From NCBI RefSeq assembly GCF_022662195.1, contig NZ_JAKMCS010000009.1, forward strand, positions 124,001 to 188,000: 64,000 nucleotides of DNA, in the 5' to 3' direction. Source of the stretch: Aestuariivivens insulae (GTDB lineage Bacteria; Bacteroidota; Bacteroidia; Flavobacteriales; Flavobacteriaceae). A program made the translations under genes and the position numbers. Every line of letters starts with the position of its first letter. The stretch's first letter is position 1. A model generated the notes under the pieces. The model did no database searches, was not told where the DNA came from, and saw nothing but the letters and a program-made list of their open reading frames with translations. This document shows, one piece after another, positions 7,757-17,503 of this stretch.

Positions 7757-7889
7757 CTGTTACCATTTATTACTTAAAGTATACAACAAATCAAAAAACT
7801 GATTAAGGTCCAATGCTGTCCATTAGCTTAGTATAACTAAACTGAAACAGTAGCTTTTTATAAAAATACAAAAAAAATAATTTGAAAAA

Positions 7890-8957
7890 TTATGCAGCGT
7901 AAAATTTAAATGCATCAATAATTATATTGTCTGGTACCAAACAATCAATCTTTGGTTTTCCAATAGCTTCCAACAAAACAAAGTTTATGTTGCCATGAAC
8001 ATTTTTCTTATCGTATTTAAGTAGGTCAATTATGGTAGCATATTCCTCTTCGTCAATATTTACATGGCCATAAAACGCCTTAAATAGTGATTTTATGTGA
8101 TTAGTGTCATCTTTTGGAAAACCAGTCAACTGAGTAGATATATAAGATGCCATCACCATACCAATAGCTATGGCTTCACCGTGAAGCAAATCTGTTCTTT
8201 CTGGGTTGCTTAAAAAATAAGACTCAATAGCGTGTCCAATGGTATGTCCGTAGTTTAAAGTTTTTCTTAAATTTTGCTCAAAAGGATCTTGATCTACAAC
8301 ATGTTTCTTTATTAACACCGACTCATAAATTAAGCCGTCTAAATCTTCAAGCTTTAAGTTGCTTAGATCATTAAATTTATCCCAATATTCCCTATTGCTT
8401 ATTAAACCGTGTTTTAACATTTCGGCTAGCCCAGATCGCATTTGGTTTTGCGGTAGTGTATCCAGGTATTTGCTATCTATTATAATAATATCCGGGGAAC
8501 TTATGACGCCTATTTGATTTTTTAAGTGCCCAAGATCTACTCCGGTTTTACCGCCTACAGAAGCATCTACCATAGATAAAAGGGTAGTAGGTATGTTAAT
8601 ATATTTAATACCTCGTTTAAAGGTACAGGCAACAAACCCTCCTAAATCTGTAACAACGCCACCGCCTACATTAATCATAAGACTTTTTCTATCGGCATCT
8701 AAATCAGATAAGCTATTCCACACACCGGTACAGGTATCAATAGTTTTATGAACTTCGCCTGCTTCAATTTCTATAATTTCAATGGCAAGATCGGTTGTTA
8801 AATTTGATAAAAAATACGGGAGGCAATGGGTGTGTGTGTGTTCATCAACTAAAATGAAAATCTTTGAAAAATGGCCTTTTTTTATATAGTCGTTTAACGA
8901 AATATACCCTTGGTCATCAAAATAAATTACAGAATTGTTAGCCTTAATCGGATCCAT
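7890..8957 (-). CDS. aroB: 3-dehydroquinate synthase
   Basis: This enzyme catalyses the second step of the shikimate pathway, converting DAHP to 3-dehydroquinate with NAD and a divalent metal. The 355-aa length is typical. NAD-binding GGGVVTDLGGF (about residues 99-109) and the family segment IPTTLLSMVDASVGGKTGVD are intact. Metal-binding histidines are in NYGHTIGHAIE and LLHGEAIAIGM. No other aro gene is nearby. It is divergent from proline dehydrogenase, with 88 bp between the starts. Confidence 0.95.
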   Translation of the reverse strand: MDPIKANNSVIYFDDQGYISLNDYIKKGHFSKIFILVDEHTHTHCLPYFLSNLTTDLAIEIIEIEAGEVHKTIDTCTGVWNSLSDLDADRKSLMINVGGGVVTDLGGFVACTFKRGIKYINIPTTLLSMVDASVGGKTGVDLGHLKNQIGVISSPDIIIIDSKYLDTLPQNQMRSGLAEMLKHGLISNREYWDKFNDLSNLKLEDLDGLIYESVLIKKHVVDQDPFEQNLRKTLNYGHTIGHAIESYFLSNPERTDLLHGEAIAIGMVMASYISTQLTGFPKDDTNHIKSLFKAFYGHVNIDEEEYATIIDLLKYDKKNVHGNINFVLLEAIGKPKIDCLVPDNIIIDAFKFYAA

Positions 8958-9023
8958 AAAACACGTTCTTTTTTTGAGGGTGTGAAATTAATGATTTTTA
9001 TATAAAATTTTAGTGAACTGCTA

Positions 9024-9031
9024 TATATTTG
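9024..9031 (+). promoter_or_regulatory. -7 promoter box of proline dehydrogenase
   Basis: TATATTTG matches TAnnTTTG and ends 14 nt before the ATG at 9046. No clear TTTG -33 element is visible. Confidence 0.5.
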
Positions 9032-9045
9032 CATAAATTTTTACA

Positions 9046-10227
9046 ATGATAACCGATCCTATTTTTGAAAATACTAAAATTGCTTTTGCCCTTAAAAGCG
9101 ATGCCGAACTTGAGCGTGCTTATTTTTTGTTCAAGATGATATCAATTCAGCCACTAGTAAAGATTGGTACAGCAGCTACTAATTTTGCTATTAAAGCCAA
9201 TTTACCTGTTGAAGGTTTGATAAGGGTTACGGTGTTTAACCACTTTTGTGGTGGTGTAAACGAAAACGATTGCTTGCCTGTAATAGACAACATGTATGAA
9301 AAGGGGGTAAGCTCTGTTTTAGATTATTCGGTAGAAGGAAAAGAAACAGAAGAAGAATTCGATTCGGCATTAAAGACAGTATTAAAAATCATCGATTTTG
9401 CCAAAGAAAAGGATGCAATGCCCATTGCCGTGTTTAAACCAACAGGTTTTGGACGCTTTTATTTGTTTGAAAAGATAGGAAAAGGAGAGCCGCTAACTGA
9501 AGCCGAATCTAATGAATGGCAAAAGGTAGAACAGCGATTCGATGCGGTCTGTAAAAAAGGCAAAGAAAATGATATTGCTGTTTTAATTGATGCAGAGGAA
9601 AGTTGGATGCAAGATGCCGCAGACGATCTTGTAACTAGAATGATGCAGAAATATAACACAGAAAAAGTAGTGGTTTTCAATACTTTGCAAATGTACCGTC
9701 ATGACCGACTCCAATTTTTAAAGGAACAGCATGCATTAGCCAAACAAGAAGGCTTTTATTTAGGCTATAAATTGGTTAGAGGTGCTTATCTTGAAAAGGA
9801 AAATGATAGGGCCGAAGCGTTAAACTATGAATCGCCAATTTGTAAAAACAAATTTGCTACCGATACAAATTTTGATACGGCTGTTAAATACATGATGGAT
9901 CATTTAGAAGATATGTCCATGTTCGCTGGCACCCATAATGAAGATAGTTCTTATTTAATCATGCAGCTAATGGAGGAAAAGGGCTTAGCCAGCAACGATT
10001 CGAGAATATGGTTCGGGCAGTTGTACGGTATGAGCGACCACATTAGCTTTAATTTAGCGAATAGAGGCTACAATGTGGCTAAATATATTCCATTTGGTCC
10101 GGTTAAGGATGTGATGCCATATTTAATTAGAAGGGCAGAAGAGAATACTTCGGTAGCTGGTCAAACAGGAAGGGAAATTAGTCTTTTAGCAAAAGAAAAA
10201 AAGCGAAGAAAACTAGGAGACGACTAG
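9046..10227 (+). CDS. proline dehydrogenase
   Basis: This 393-aa FAD-dependent enzyme oxidises proline to pyrroline-5-carboxylate, the first step of proline catabolism. It is a stand-alone PRODH domain, not fused to the P5C dehydrogenase as in PutA. Motifs include FKPTGFGRF, VRGAYLEKE, AGTHNEDS and the C-terminal YGMSDHISF…GPVKDVMPYLIRRAEEN, which carries the substrate-binding Arg-Arg and Glu. No P5C dehydrogenase gene is nearby. The gene converges on the small DUF4258-like gene 3 bp downstream. Confidence 0.92.
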   Translation: MITDPIFENTKIAFALKSDAELERAYFLFKMISIQPLVKIGTAATNFAIKANLPVEGLIRVTVFNHFCGGVNENDCLPVIDNMYEKGVSSVLDYSVEGKETEEEFDSALKTVLKIIDFAKEKDAMPIAVFKPTGFGRFYLFEKIGKGEPLTEAESNEWQKVEQRFDAVCKKGKENDIAVLIDAEESWMQDAADDLVTRMMQKYNTEKVVVFNTLQMYRHDRLQFLKEQHALAKQEGFYLGYKLVRGAYLEKENDRAEALNYESPICKNKFATDTNFDTAVKYMMDHLEDMSMFAGTHNEDSSYLIMQLMEEKGLASNDSRIWFGQLYGMSDHISFNLANRGYNVAKYIPFGPVKDVMPYLIRRAEENTSVAGQTGREISLLAKEKKRRKLGDD

Positions 10228-10230
10228 CAA

Positions 10231-10581
10231 TTACTTCTTAATATCAATAAGTTTAACGATACTATCGCAGTTTTGTAGCGTTAAAGCAATTGTTTTATCG
10301 TTGTGAGTGTCTTCTATTACATATAAGCCGCAAGGCTCTTGCCTTGGTTTGCTTTCAGTAAAATTCACGTTTCCATGCTTTAATACTTGTTTAATTAAAG
10401 TAGAGTCCGAAAGATTTATGGCATCGCTATAGTTTATTGTTTTAGAGTTTATATTTTTTAATACCCTGGCCTCTGGCCCATAACTACAGGATGTCTTTTT
10501 TTTACTAAAAAAAAACGCTAAAATCACTAGACCTATAGCAAAACCACCTAGGTAATAACCAATTCTTTGAATTAATTTCAT
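10231..10581 (-). CDS. small membrane-anchored protein, DUF4258-like
   Basis: This 116-aa protein has one N-terminal transmembrane helix (about residues 7-25, IGYYLGGFAIGLVILAFFF). A conserved-looking segment SCSYGPEARVLKNI and a small alpha/beta domain with two further cysteines follow. From memory it resembles the flavobacterial DUF4258 group, often found beside the alanine dehydrogenase gene as here (ald ends 38 bp upstream on the same strand, so the two are probably cotranscribed). Role unknown. Confidence 0.7.
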   Translation of the reverse strand: MKLIQRIGYYLGGFAIGLVILAFFFSKKKTSCSYGPEARVLKNINSKTINYSDAINLSDSTLIKQVLKHGNVNFTESKPRQEPCGLYVIEDTHNDKTIALTLQNCDSIVKLIDIKK

Positions 10582-10619
10582 GTTTAGATTGTGATATAAA
10601 AATTAGAGAATTTGATTTT

Positions 10620-11819
10620 TTAAAATATCAGCAAATTAATGTCGCTATACTTTAAGTCGAACCACTCTCCAACAGATTTACTAGTTAAAATTCCGTGGTA
10701 AAAGTACAACCCATTTTTTAAACCTCTATCAAATCGGAGTGAATTTTCTAAACCACCATCTTCGGCAATTTTTAACAAGTAAGGCGTGAATATATTACTT
10801 ATTGATATTGAAGATGTTCTGGGGTACCTGGCAGGGATATTCGGCACACAATAGTGTATTACGCCATGTTTTATAAATGTAGGCTGTTTATGCGTTGTTA
10901 CTTCGCTGGTTTCAAAGCATCCGCCCATATCTATACTAACATCAATAATCACCGCTCTTTTTTTCATTGTTTCAACCATGGCTTCAGAAACAGCTATTGG
11001 CGACCTGTTTTTACCACGAAGCGCTCCAATAACAACATCGCAGCGCTTGAGGGCCTTGGTTAAATTTTTTGGCTGTAGTGTGGAGGTGTAAAGCGATCGC
11101 CCCAAATTGTTTTGTATACGCCTAAGTTTGGTGATGGAATTATCAAAAATTTTAACATTGGCGCCTAGCCCCATACAACTCCTTGCTGCATATTGCCCCA
11201 CAGTTCCTGCACCCAGAATAACAACTTCCAGTGGTGGGACACCGCTAATATTACCAAACATTAAGCCATTTCCATCTTCTCGGTTGGACAGTAATTCTGC
11301 AGCAATTAAAACAGAAGCTGTTCCAGCAATTTCACTTAAGGATCTTACCGCAGGAAAGGTGTCGTCTTCATCTTTAATAAATTCAAAAGCTAAAGCGGTT
11401 ATGCGTTTAGAAGCTAAGGCCTCAAAATATTTTTTAGACTGTGTTTTAAGTTGTAGTGCCGATATTAAAATGGTTTGTGGATTAATAAGCTCGATTTGCT
11501 CAAGGGTAGGGGGTTCTACCTTTAAAATCATAGGACATGAAAACACTTTGGCTTTATCCTTTGTGATTTCTGCACCTGCTTCGCTATACTCCCTATCACT
11601 AAAACTGGCGTTGTCTCCAGCTCCAGACTCCAGCAGGACCCTGTGCCCATTATTAACTAGGGCAGATACGGCATCTGGCGTTAAACAAACGCGACTTTCC
11701 TGATACGCAGTTTCTTTAGGAATTCCTATAAATAATTCTCCTTTTCGTTTTAAAATTTCAAGTTTTTCTTCTTGCGGCAATAGTTGCTGCTTTGTAAATG
11801 GAGATAACGATTTAGACAT
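10620..11819 (-). CDS. ald: alanine dehydrogenase family protein
   Basis: This 399-aa member of the alanine dehydrogenase/pyridine nucleotide transhydrogenase family probably interconverts alanine and pyruvate with NAD. It has an N-terminal extension of about 30 residues, then the family start FIGIPKE…ESRVCLTPDAV. The Rossmann dinucleotide motif VVILGAGTVGQYAA lies near residue 200. The C-terminal IPARYPRTSSISISN replaces the usual NMPGAVPRTST of typical Ald, so the substrate is not fully certain. It precedes the DUF4258-like gene. Confidence 0.85.
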   Translation of the reverse strand: MSKSLSPFTKQQLLPQEEKLEILKRKGELFIGIPKETAYQESRVCLTPDAVSALVNNGHRVLLESGAGDNASFSDREYSEAGAEITKDKAKVFSCPMILKVEPPTLEQIELINPQTILISALQLKTQSKKYFEALASKRITALAFEFIKDEDDTFPAVRSLSEIAGTASVLIAAELLSNREDGNGLMFGNISGVPPLEVVILGAGTVGQYAARSCMGLGANVKIFDNSITKLRRIQNNLGRSLYTSTLQPKNLTKALKRCDVVIGALRGKNRSPIAVSEAMVETMKKRAVIIDVSIDMGGCFETSEVTTHKQPTFIKHGVIHYCVPNIPARYPRTSSISISNIFTPYLLKIAEDGGLENSLRFDRGLKNGLYFYHGILTSKSVGEWFDLKYSDINLLIF

Positions 11820-12088
11820 AGGTTGGTGTTATAAAAAAATGAACATCCTTCACTGAAATCCTGTTATAAAACGGGATGATAATTGGATGTTGCATGTGAC
11901 CGTTTAAAATTAAAAAATATAAACACATGAAATTACAAATAAATTTTTAATAAGTGCTATGTTTATTAAAAATTACGCTTTAGTGGACGATATTCTTGCC
12001 TCGTAGGAAATCAAACAAAAACTATTGTGGCTTTCCCTCCTAAAGTTTTAAATTAATTATTTTATGTTTGTAATTATAAACCTTTTCT
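11820..12088. promoter_or_regulatory. intergenic region upstream of the outer-membrane protein
   Basis: The 269-bp divergent spacer holds a TAnnTTTG box (TATGTTTG, 12063-12070) 18 nt before the ATG at 12089. A weak inverted repeat near 11850-11890 (ATCCT…AGGAT-like) is the only other structure I see. Confidence 0.45.
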
Positions 12089-14506
12089 ATGCAATTTAAA
12101 CTATTTGTAGTTATTTTTTTGTTAAGTATTTCCATTGGGTTTTCCCAACAGTTCCAAGTCACGGGAACTGTTACAAATTCAAGTAATCAACCCATCGCTT
12201 TCGCAAATATTGTCTTAAAGTCATCAACTAACAATGATGGGTTTTTAGTTGGTACAACAACCGATGAACAAGGTATTTTTAATTTTAAAAACCTAACGTC
12301 AAACAACTATAGCATTGAAATAAGCTATTTAGGTTTTAAGACAAAACATATAGCACTGGATTTAAAAAAGGACACGCATTTAGAAACTATTGTATTGACG
12401 GAAGACACTCAAGAGCTAGAAGGAGTTACAGTAATAGCTAAAAAACCAACTGTAAAACGATTGGTTGATCGTTTGGTCTTTAATGTGGAGAACTCTACCT
12501 TATCCAATAACAATGTATTGGATGTCCTAAAACACACCCCAGGCGTAATTGTGAACGATGGCAAGATAACTGTAAAGCAAGGGACTCCTACAGTTTATAT
12601 TAATGACAGGAAAGTGCATTTGTCTATGAACGAGGTGCAACAACTGCTGGAAGGTACAACGGCCACCAACTTAAAATCGATAGAAGTGATTACCAATCCC
12701 CCGGCTAAATATGAAGCCGAAGGAGGAGCGGTCCTTAATATAGTGATGGCCAAAAACTTAATTGCAGGTTATAATGGTAGCGTATTTGGCAATTATAAAC
12801 AGGGGAGCGAGTATCCTAAATATTCGTTTGGGACAAGTCATTTTTTTAAGACTAAAAAACTAAGTACCTATATAAACTATAATATTAGTCCAAAAAAAGA
12901 GTATAGGGAAGTTGATGAGTTTGTTAATTTTATAGACAACACTAACCAAGTCTTTTCAAGTTGGTCTAATGAAGAAAGTAAAATTCAAAAATCCAGCAAC
13001 CATAATATAAATGTTAATATGGATTATGAATTCGATGACAAAAACAGTTTAAGCTTGTCTTCCAATATTTTAATTGCTCCAAGGAAAAATTCCAAAACAA
13101 ACGTATTATCCTCCACCGAAGTATTTAATTCTAACAAGCAGCTAGATTCTATTTTTAACACGTCCAATAATTCAGTTTTAGAGACCTTTAATCTAGCCTT
13201 TTCCCTAGACTATGTTCATAAGTTCGAAAAAGAAGGGGAGAAGCTATCGGTTAATGCCCATCATACTAATTTTGATACTTCAAATTTTCAAGATGTTAAC
13301 ACGAATTATTTGTTCCCAGATAATACTTTAAGAAACAATAAATTTCAAACATTCTCAAGTCAGCTTGTGCAATTAAACACGGCACAGATAGATTATGTCT
13401 TGCCTTTGGATAAATCAGCTGAATTTGAAACAGGTGCTAAGATTTCAAGTATAGATTCCGATAATATTATTACACAATACATTTTTGATAATGGGCAAAA
13501 AACAGAAGATCCCTTAAATTCCAATACGTTTTTATATAACGAAGCCAATTATGCTGCTTATGCGAGTTATTCTAAAGATTGGGATAAATGGAGTTTAAAA
13601 GCGGGGGTGAGGGCTGAATACACAGACATTAAAGGTAATTCGTTATCCGATAATCAAATTAATAAAAATGATTATTTGAAGTTTTTCCCTTCGTTTCATT
13701 TGCTGAAAAAAGCAGACAAGAATAATGAATGGTATTTTAAATATAACAGACGGATTTTTAGACCAAGATATAGTCAATTAAACCCGTTTAAGTTTTTTTA
13801 TAACGACAATGTGTATACTGAGGGGGATCCTAATTTAAAACCTCAAATAGACGATGTGTTTACAATAGGTTGGGGTTTTAAGAGCAAGTATACCTTCGAG
13901 GCTTACTATAGAAACGAGAATAATCCAGCACTTGAAATTGTCTTTCAAGACAATGAAAACAATAAATTAGTATATAAAAACACTAACATAGATAATAGTG
14001 TCTCTTATGGGTTGGACTTTTCAACTTATACTAAAGTGGTAGACAGGTGGAACCTTTATGTATTGTCCTCTTTATTCTATTATGATAACAAATTTTATTT
14101 ATTTGATAGTGCAAATACTCTATTTGGAAATGATCAATGGTCGTTCTATACACAAATGATTAATTATTTTACGTTATTAAAAGATAAAAGCTTAGAAATG
14201 GATTTGTCAATGCTTTATATTTCATCAATTGCGGATGGAGCTTCTATATACAGTGATAGGTTAGGGATAAGTGTTGATTTTAAAAAAACACTTTGGGACA
14301 ATAGGGCTACTGTTAATTTTGGGATAAAAGATGTTTTTAACTCGCTTAACTTTTATCAAAGAACCAAATATTCAAATCAAGACATTCTGTTAAAATCCAG
14401 ATCGGAAAATAGATTATTTGTTTTTGGGTTTAACTATAAATTTGGAAACTTCAGATTAAAAGAAAGCAAAAAAAGCATAGATATAGAGGAGCGAGACAGG
14501 TTATAG
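12089..14506 (+). CDS. outer-membrane beta-barrel protein (TonB-receptor-like)
   Basis: This 805-aa protein has a signal peptide (MQFKLFVVIFLLSISIGFSQ). A carboxypeptidase-regulatory-like beta-sandwich follows (about 22-105, VTGTVTNSSNQPIAFANIVL), then a plug-like segment (about 115-225, VLDVLKHTPGVIVNDGKI…YINDRKV). A long beta-barrel ends in an aromatic-rich C-terminus. This order is typical of the Bacteroidota outer-membrane beta-barrel family related to SusC/TonB receptors. I see no SusD partner gene. It stands alone and its ligand is unknown. It converges on the membrane protein gene 7 bp downstream. Confidence 0.85.
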   Translation: MQFKLFVVIFLLSISIGFSQQFQVTGTVTNSSNQPIAFANIVLKSSTNNDGFLVGTTTDEQGIFNFKNLTSNNYSIEISYLGFKTKHIALDLKKDTHLETIVLTEDTQELEGVTVIAKKPTVKRLVDRLVFNVENSTLSNNNVLDVLKHTPGVIVNDGKITVKQGTPTVYINDRKVHLSMNEVQQLLEGTTATNLKSIEVITNPPAKYEAEGGAVLNIVMAKNLIAGYNGSVFGNYKQGSEYPKYSFGTSHFFKTKKLSTYINYNISPKKEYREVDEFVNFIDNTNQVFSSWSNEESKIQKSSNHNINVNMDYEFDDKNSLSLSSNILIAPRKNSKTNVLSSTEVFNSNKQLDSIFNTSNNSVLETFNLAFSLDYVHKFEKEGEKLSVNAHHTNFDTSNFQDVNTNYLFPDNTLRNNKFQTFSSQLVQLNTAQIDYVLPLDKSAEFETGAKISSIDSDNIITQYIFDNGQKTEDPLNSNTFLYNEANYAAYASYSKDWDKWSLKAGVRAEYTDIKGNSLSDNQINKNDYLKFFPSFHLLKKADKNNEWYFKYNRRIFRPRYSQLNPFKFFYNDNVYTEGDPNLKPQIDDVFTIGWGFKSKYTFEAYYRNENNPALEIVFQDNENNKLVYKNTNIDNSVSYGLDFSTYTKVVDRWNLYVLSSLFYYDNKFYLFDSANTLFGNDQWSFYTQMINYFTLLKDKSLEMDLSMLYISSIADGASIYSDRLGISVDFKKTLWDNRATVNFGIKDVFNSLNFYQRTKYSNQDILLKSRSENRLFVFGFNYKFGNFRLKESKKSIDIEERDRL

Positions 14507-14512
14507 AAAGAT

Positions 14513-15055
14513 TTAAAAGTACTGTTTTATTTTGCCCCAAAATCCTTTTGGACTTACTTTGAGCTCGTCTTCCAGCTCTTGCATAGATTTAGAAGCTTCA
14601 TTAATTGCGTTAAATATTCTTGCTCTAATTAAATAAACTGAAGGTATTATTATTGCCATAATTGGCACCATATAAATGAGTTGAAATTCATCAATATAGC
14701 TGATGTTTTCATTGAAAATTTGGAATATTTGATAAACATACATGGAGATTGGCACCAATAATACATGATACCACCAATGCCGATTTGTAAAAAACCAAAT
14801 GACTAAAAGAATAAGAGGAATAGCTTTACCGGTCAAGACCCACATTGCGAAGTTAGCATCTCCCCAACCCTTGCTGTCATATGAAAACAAAAAAGTGTCC
14901 CAAACTCTTGTATCTGGAACACTTTCGTGTAAATAAAACAAATAAGGTGTAATAGCTATTATTGTAGCTATTACACTGCTTATAATCAAGGATTTTTTAC
15001 TATCTACTTGGTAAGTCTCTTGATCCTTTTTCGATTTTTGCTGTTTGTTGTCCAT
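14513..15055 (-). CDS. multi-pass membrane protein of unknown function
   Basis: This is a 180-aa protein from the second of two close ATGs (15061 and 15055). The N-terminus is polar, then about four transmembrane segments follow (roughly 22-42, 70-92, 97-115 and 127-148), and the C-terminus is charged and helical (EASKSMQELEDELKVSP). Many tryptophans and tyrosines lie in the membrane part. The start lies inside the small secreted-peptide ORF in another frame (overlap 15000-15055), and the two probably share one promoter. No family recognised. Confidence 0.75.
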   Translation of the reverse strand: MDNKQQKSKKDQETYQVDSKKSLIISSVIATIIAITPYLFYLHESVPDTRVWDTFLFSYDSKGWGDANFAMWVLTGKAIPLILLVIWFFTNRHWWYHVLLVPISMYVYQIFQIFNENISYIDEFQLIYMVPIMAIIIPSVYLIRARIFNAINEASKSMQELEDELKVSPKGFWGKIKQYF

Positions 15056-15140
15056 CAACATTAAATTGAGTAGCAGCTTGTGCTAAGAACAACATACCTC
15101 CGAAGATCGCTAATGCAATTACATACTTTTTAGTTTTCAT
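15000..15140 (-). CDS. small secreted peptide ORF overlapping the next gene
   Basis: A 46-aa ORF starts at the ATG on plus-strand 15138-15140 and ends TAG at 15000. It has a clear signal-peptide profile (MKTKKYVIALAIFGGMLFLAQA, cleavage after AQA), leaving about 24 polar residues. A TAnnTTTG box lies upstream at 15169-15176. Its last 56 nt overlap the start of the membrane protein gene in another frame, so translation of the two may be coupled. The signal-peptide pattern and promoter make it likely real. Confidence 0.6.
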   Translation of the reverse strand: MKTKKYVIALAIFGGMLFLAQAATQFNVDGQQTAKIEKGSRDLPSR

Positions 15141-15168
15141 AATAATAGGGATTAATTAATTAATAATC

Positions 15169-15176
15169 CAAAATTA
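15169..15176 (-). promoter_or_regulatory. -7 promoter box of the small peptide/membrane protein pair
   Basis: Read on the minus strand this is TAATTTTG, 28 nt before the ATG of the small secreted peptide. Confidence 0.5.
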
Positions 15177-15330
15177 ACCACTAAGTATGTTGAAGCTTAG
15201 TGTTAAATGTTAAAAAAATGTTAAAAACATTAATTTTCCATTTTTACGTTACGGGTATTCCGTAAAACTTCAGGAATCGGAGTGTGGTTTGTTGTTTTCT
15301 TATAGGCTAACTGCGATTTAGGGTTACTAT

Positions 15331-15738
15331 TTATTTTTTTAATCTTAAGGTTCTAATGGCACTCGACACGATATCCAATTCAATTTCATTAAAACCTTCA
15401 GATAATATGGGTTTTATTTTATCGGGCCATTCTATTAGGATCCAGCCATCGCTATACAAATAATCTTCAATCCCAAAATTATAGGCCTCTTCAATATCTT
15501 TTATTCTATATAAATCAAAATGATATATAATACCATTGTTTGATTCGTATTCATTCACAATTGAAAATGTTGGGCTGTTTACTTCATCCTGGCTCCCCAA
15601 AGCTTTTACTATGGCCTTAATGAGTGTGGTTTTACCAGCACCCATCTCACCTTGGAAAAGCAATACTTTAGAATTTACATTAGTAATGAGCTCGTTAGCA
15701 ACATCTTCAACCTGATCTAGGTCATATTTTATTTCCAA
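15331..15738 (-). CDS. tsaE: tRNA threonylcarbamoyladenosine biosynthesis ATPase TsaE
   Basis: This 135-aa P-loop ATPase works with TsaB and TsaD to attach the threonylcarbamoyl group to A37 of ANN-decoding tRNAs. The Walker A motif GEMGAGKTTL is near residues 30-39. Downstream family motifs are SPTFSIVNEY, YHFDLYRI and ILIEWPDK. Length fits the family. It lies 90 bp downstream of porX on the same strand, an order I recall from other flavobacteria. Confidence 0.93.
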   Translation of the reverse strand: MEIKYDLDQVEDVANELITNVNSKVLLFQGEMGAGKTTLIKAIVKALGSQDEVNSPTFSIVNEYESNNGIIYHFDLYRIKDIEEAYNFGIEDYLYSDGWILIEWPDKIKPILSEGFNEIELDIVSSAIRTLRLKK

Positions 15739-15828
15739 TTCAACAGAATTTTGTAGCGAAAATAGTAATTAAAATTGTAAAATCCTAAAAAATAACACGT
15801 TTCGTCGGTATTATTTGCTTTTTATGGA

Positions 15829-17376
15829 TTATTTTGGTTCAAATACGACGAATGGGATAACCATCTCTTCTAAAGATACACCACCGTGTTGATAGGTGTT
15901 TCTATAATAGCTTACATAATGGTTGAAATTATTGGGGTAAGCAAAAAACAGATCGCCTTTGGCAAAAATAAACGAACTACTCATTGTTATAGAAGGCAAA
16001 TGAATACTTTTGGGGTCCTTAGCGACCAATACATCTTTTTGGTCGTAAGTTAAGCTTCTTCCTGTTTTATAACGTAAATTTAAACTGGTATCCCTATCTC
16101 CAACCACTTTAGATGGGTTTTTTACATTAATTGTACCGTGGTCTGTAGTTAGTATCAACTTAAATCCCATTTGTTGGGCTTGTTGAATCATTTCCAGCAA
16201 TGGAGAGTTTTTAAACCAACTGTAAGCCAGGGATCTATAGGCCTTATCATTTGAGGCGAGTTCTTTTACAACTTCCATTTCGGTTTTGGCATGCGATAGC
16301 ATATCTACAAAGTTGTAAACCACTACCGTTAAATCATTATTCTTTAAGGTCTTGAAGTTGTCTACCAAGCGTTTTCCAGACTTTAAGTTGGTTATTTTAT
16401 GGTATTCATAATTAAGGTTGTCTAAGCCAAGTCGTTTCATTTGGGTTTCCAAAAACTCTGCCTCAAATAGGTTTTTCCCGCCATCATCGGTATCATTTTT
16501 CCAATATTTAGGAAACAGTTTCTCCATATCACTAGGCATCAATCCTGAAAAAATTGCATTTCTGGCATATTGGGTCGCCGTTGGCAAAATACTGTAAAAG
16601 GCTTCTTCTTTTTCTTTTTTATAATAGTTGTTTATAATGGGTTCGAAGGCTTTCCATTGGTCGTAGCGTAGGTTATCGATAACTACTAGTAAAGTAGGCT
16701 GTTCGGTGCTAATTTCTGGAACCACCCATTCTTTAAAAATTGTATGTGACATGACGGGAGCATCTGCATTGGGCTTAAACCAACTTGCATAATTTTTATC
16801 GATAAACTTACCAAATTGGATATTAGCTTCTGTTTTTTGTGATTCCAAAATTTCTACCATACTGGCGTCTTCAATATCTTCTAATTGGATTTCCCAATAA
16901 ATCAGCTTTTGGTATAGGTTAACCCATTCTTCATAGGAATTTACCATGGCCATGTCCATGGCAATTTTTCTAAATTCCTGCTGGTAATTGGAAGTGGTCT
17001 TTTCTGAAACCAATCTGGAATGGTCTAAGTTCTTTTTCAAACTTAATAATATTTGATTTGGGTTTACAGGTTTTATTAGGTAATCTGCTATTTTATTGCC
17101 TATAGCTTCTTCCATAATATATTCCTCTTCACTTTTGGTTATCATGACCACAGGTAAGCTGGCTTGTTTTTCTTTAATTTCGTTTAGGGTTTCAAGCCCC
17201 GTAAGTCCGGGCATGTTTTCATCTAAAAAAACAATGTCGAAACTTTGCTCGTCAAGTATTTCAATAGCCTCGGTACCGCTATTGCAAGTCGTAACATTGT
17301 AGTTTTTTTTCTCTAGGAAAAGAATATGGGGTTTTAGTAAATCTATTTCATCGTCAACCCAAAGTATGTTTATCAT
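15829..17376 (-). CDS. porX: PorX, response regulator with PglZ domain (type IX secretion control)
   Basis: This 515-aa protein has an N-terminal CheY-like receiver domain (residues 1-120; acidic DD at 8-9, phosphoacceptor D52 in FLDENMPG, Lys near 102 in LIKPVNP). A linker follows, then a PglZ/alkaline-phosphatase-fold domain (about 200-515). Visible metal-binding segments are VVIDNLRYDQW, LTTDHGT and a late YQHGG. This is the architecture of PorX, which with the kinase PorY controls expression of the type IX secretion system. Its PglZ domain has been reported to hydrolyse oligonucleotides. PorY and the structural por/gld genes are not in this window. Confidence 0.92.
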   Translation of the reverse strand: MINILWVDDEIDLLKPHILFLEKKNYNVTTCNSGTEAIEILDEQSFDIVFLDENMPGLTGLETLNEIKEKQASLPVVMITKSEEEYIMEEAIGNKIADYLIKPVNPNQILLSLKKNLDHSRLVSEKTTSNYQQEFRKIAMDMAMVNSYEEWVNLYQKLIYWEIQLEDIEDASMVEILESQKTEANIQFGKFIDKNYASWFKPNADAPVMSHTIFKEWVVPEISTEQPTLLVVIDNLRYDQWKAFEPIINNYYKKEKEEAFYSILPTATQYARNAIFSGLMPSDMEKLFPKYWKNDTDDGGKNLFEAEFLETQMKRLGLDNLNYEYHKITNLKSGKRLVDNFKTLKNNDLTVVVYNFVDMLSHAKTEMEVVKELASNDKAYRSLAYSWFKNSPLLEMIQQAQQMGFKLILTTDHGTINVKNPSKVVGDRDTSLNLRYKTGRSLTYDQKDVLVAKDPKSIHLPSITMSSSFIFAKGDLFFAYPNNFNHYVSYYRNTYQHGGVSLEEMVIPFVVFEPK

Positions 17377-17467
17377 ATTAGTTCTATTATATTGTTATAT
17401 AGAAGTTTCAAATACAGAACCTCAAATAGTTTTTATTTCGAAAATGTATATTAAGCTTTACAAAAAC

Positions 17468-17475
17468 TATATTTG
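17468..17475 (+). promoter_or_regulatory. -7 promoter box of the HD phosphohydrolase
   Basis: TATATTTG matches TAnnTTTG and ends 28 nt before the TTG start at 17504. Confidence 0.5.
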
Positions 17476-17503
17476 TAATTAGTTAATATAAAAATTTTAA
17501 AGT

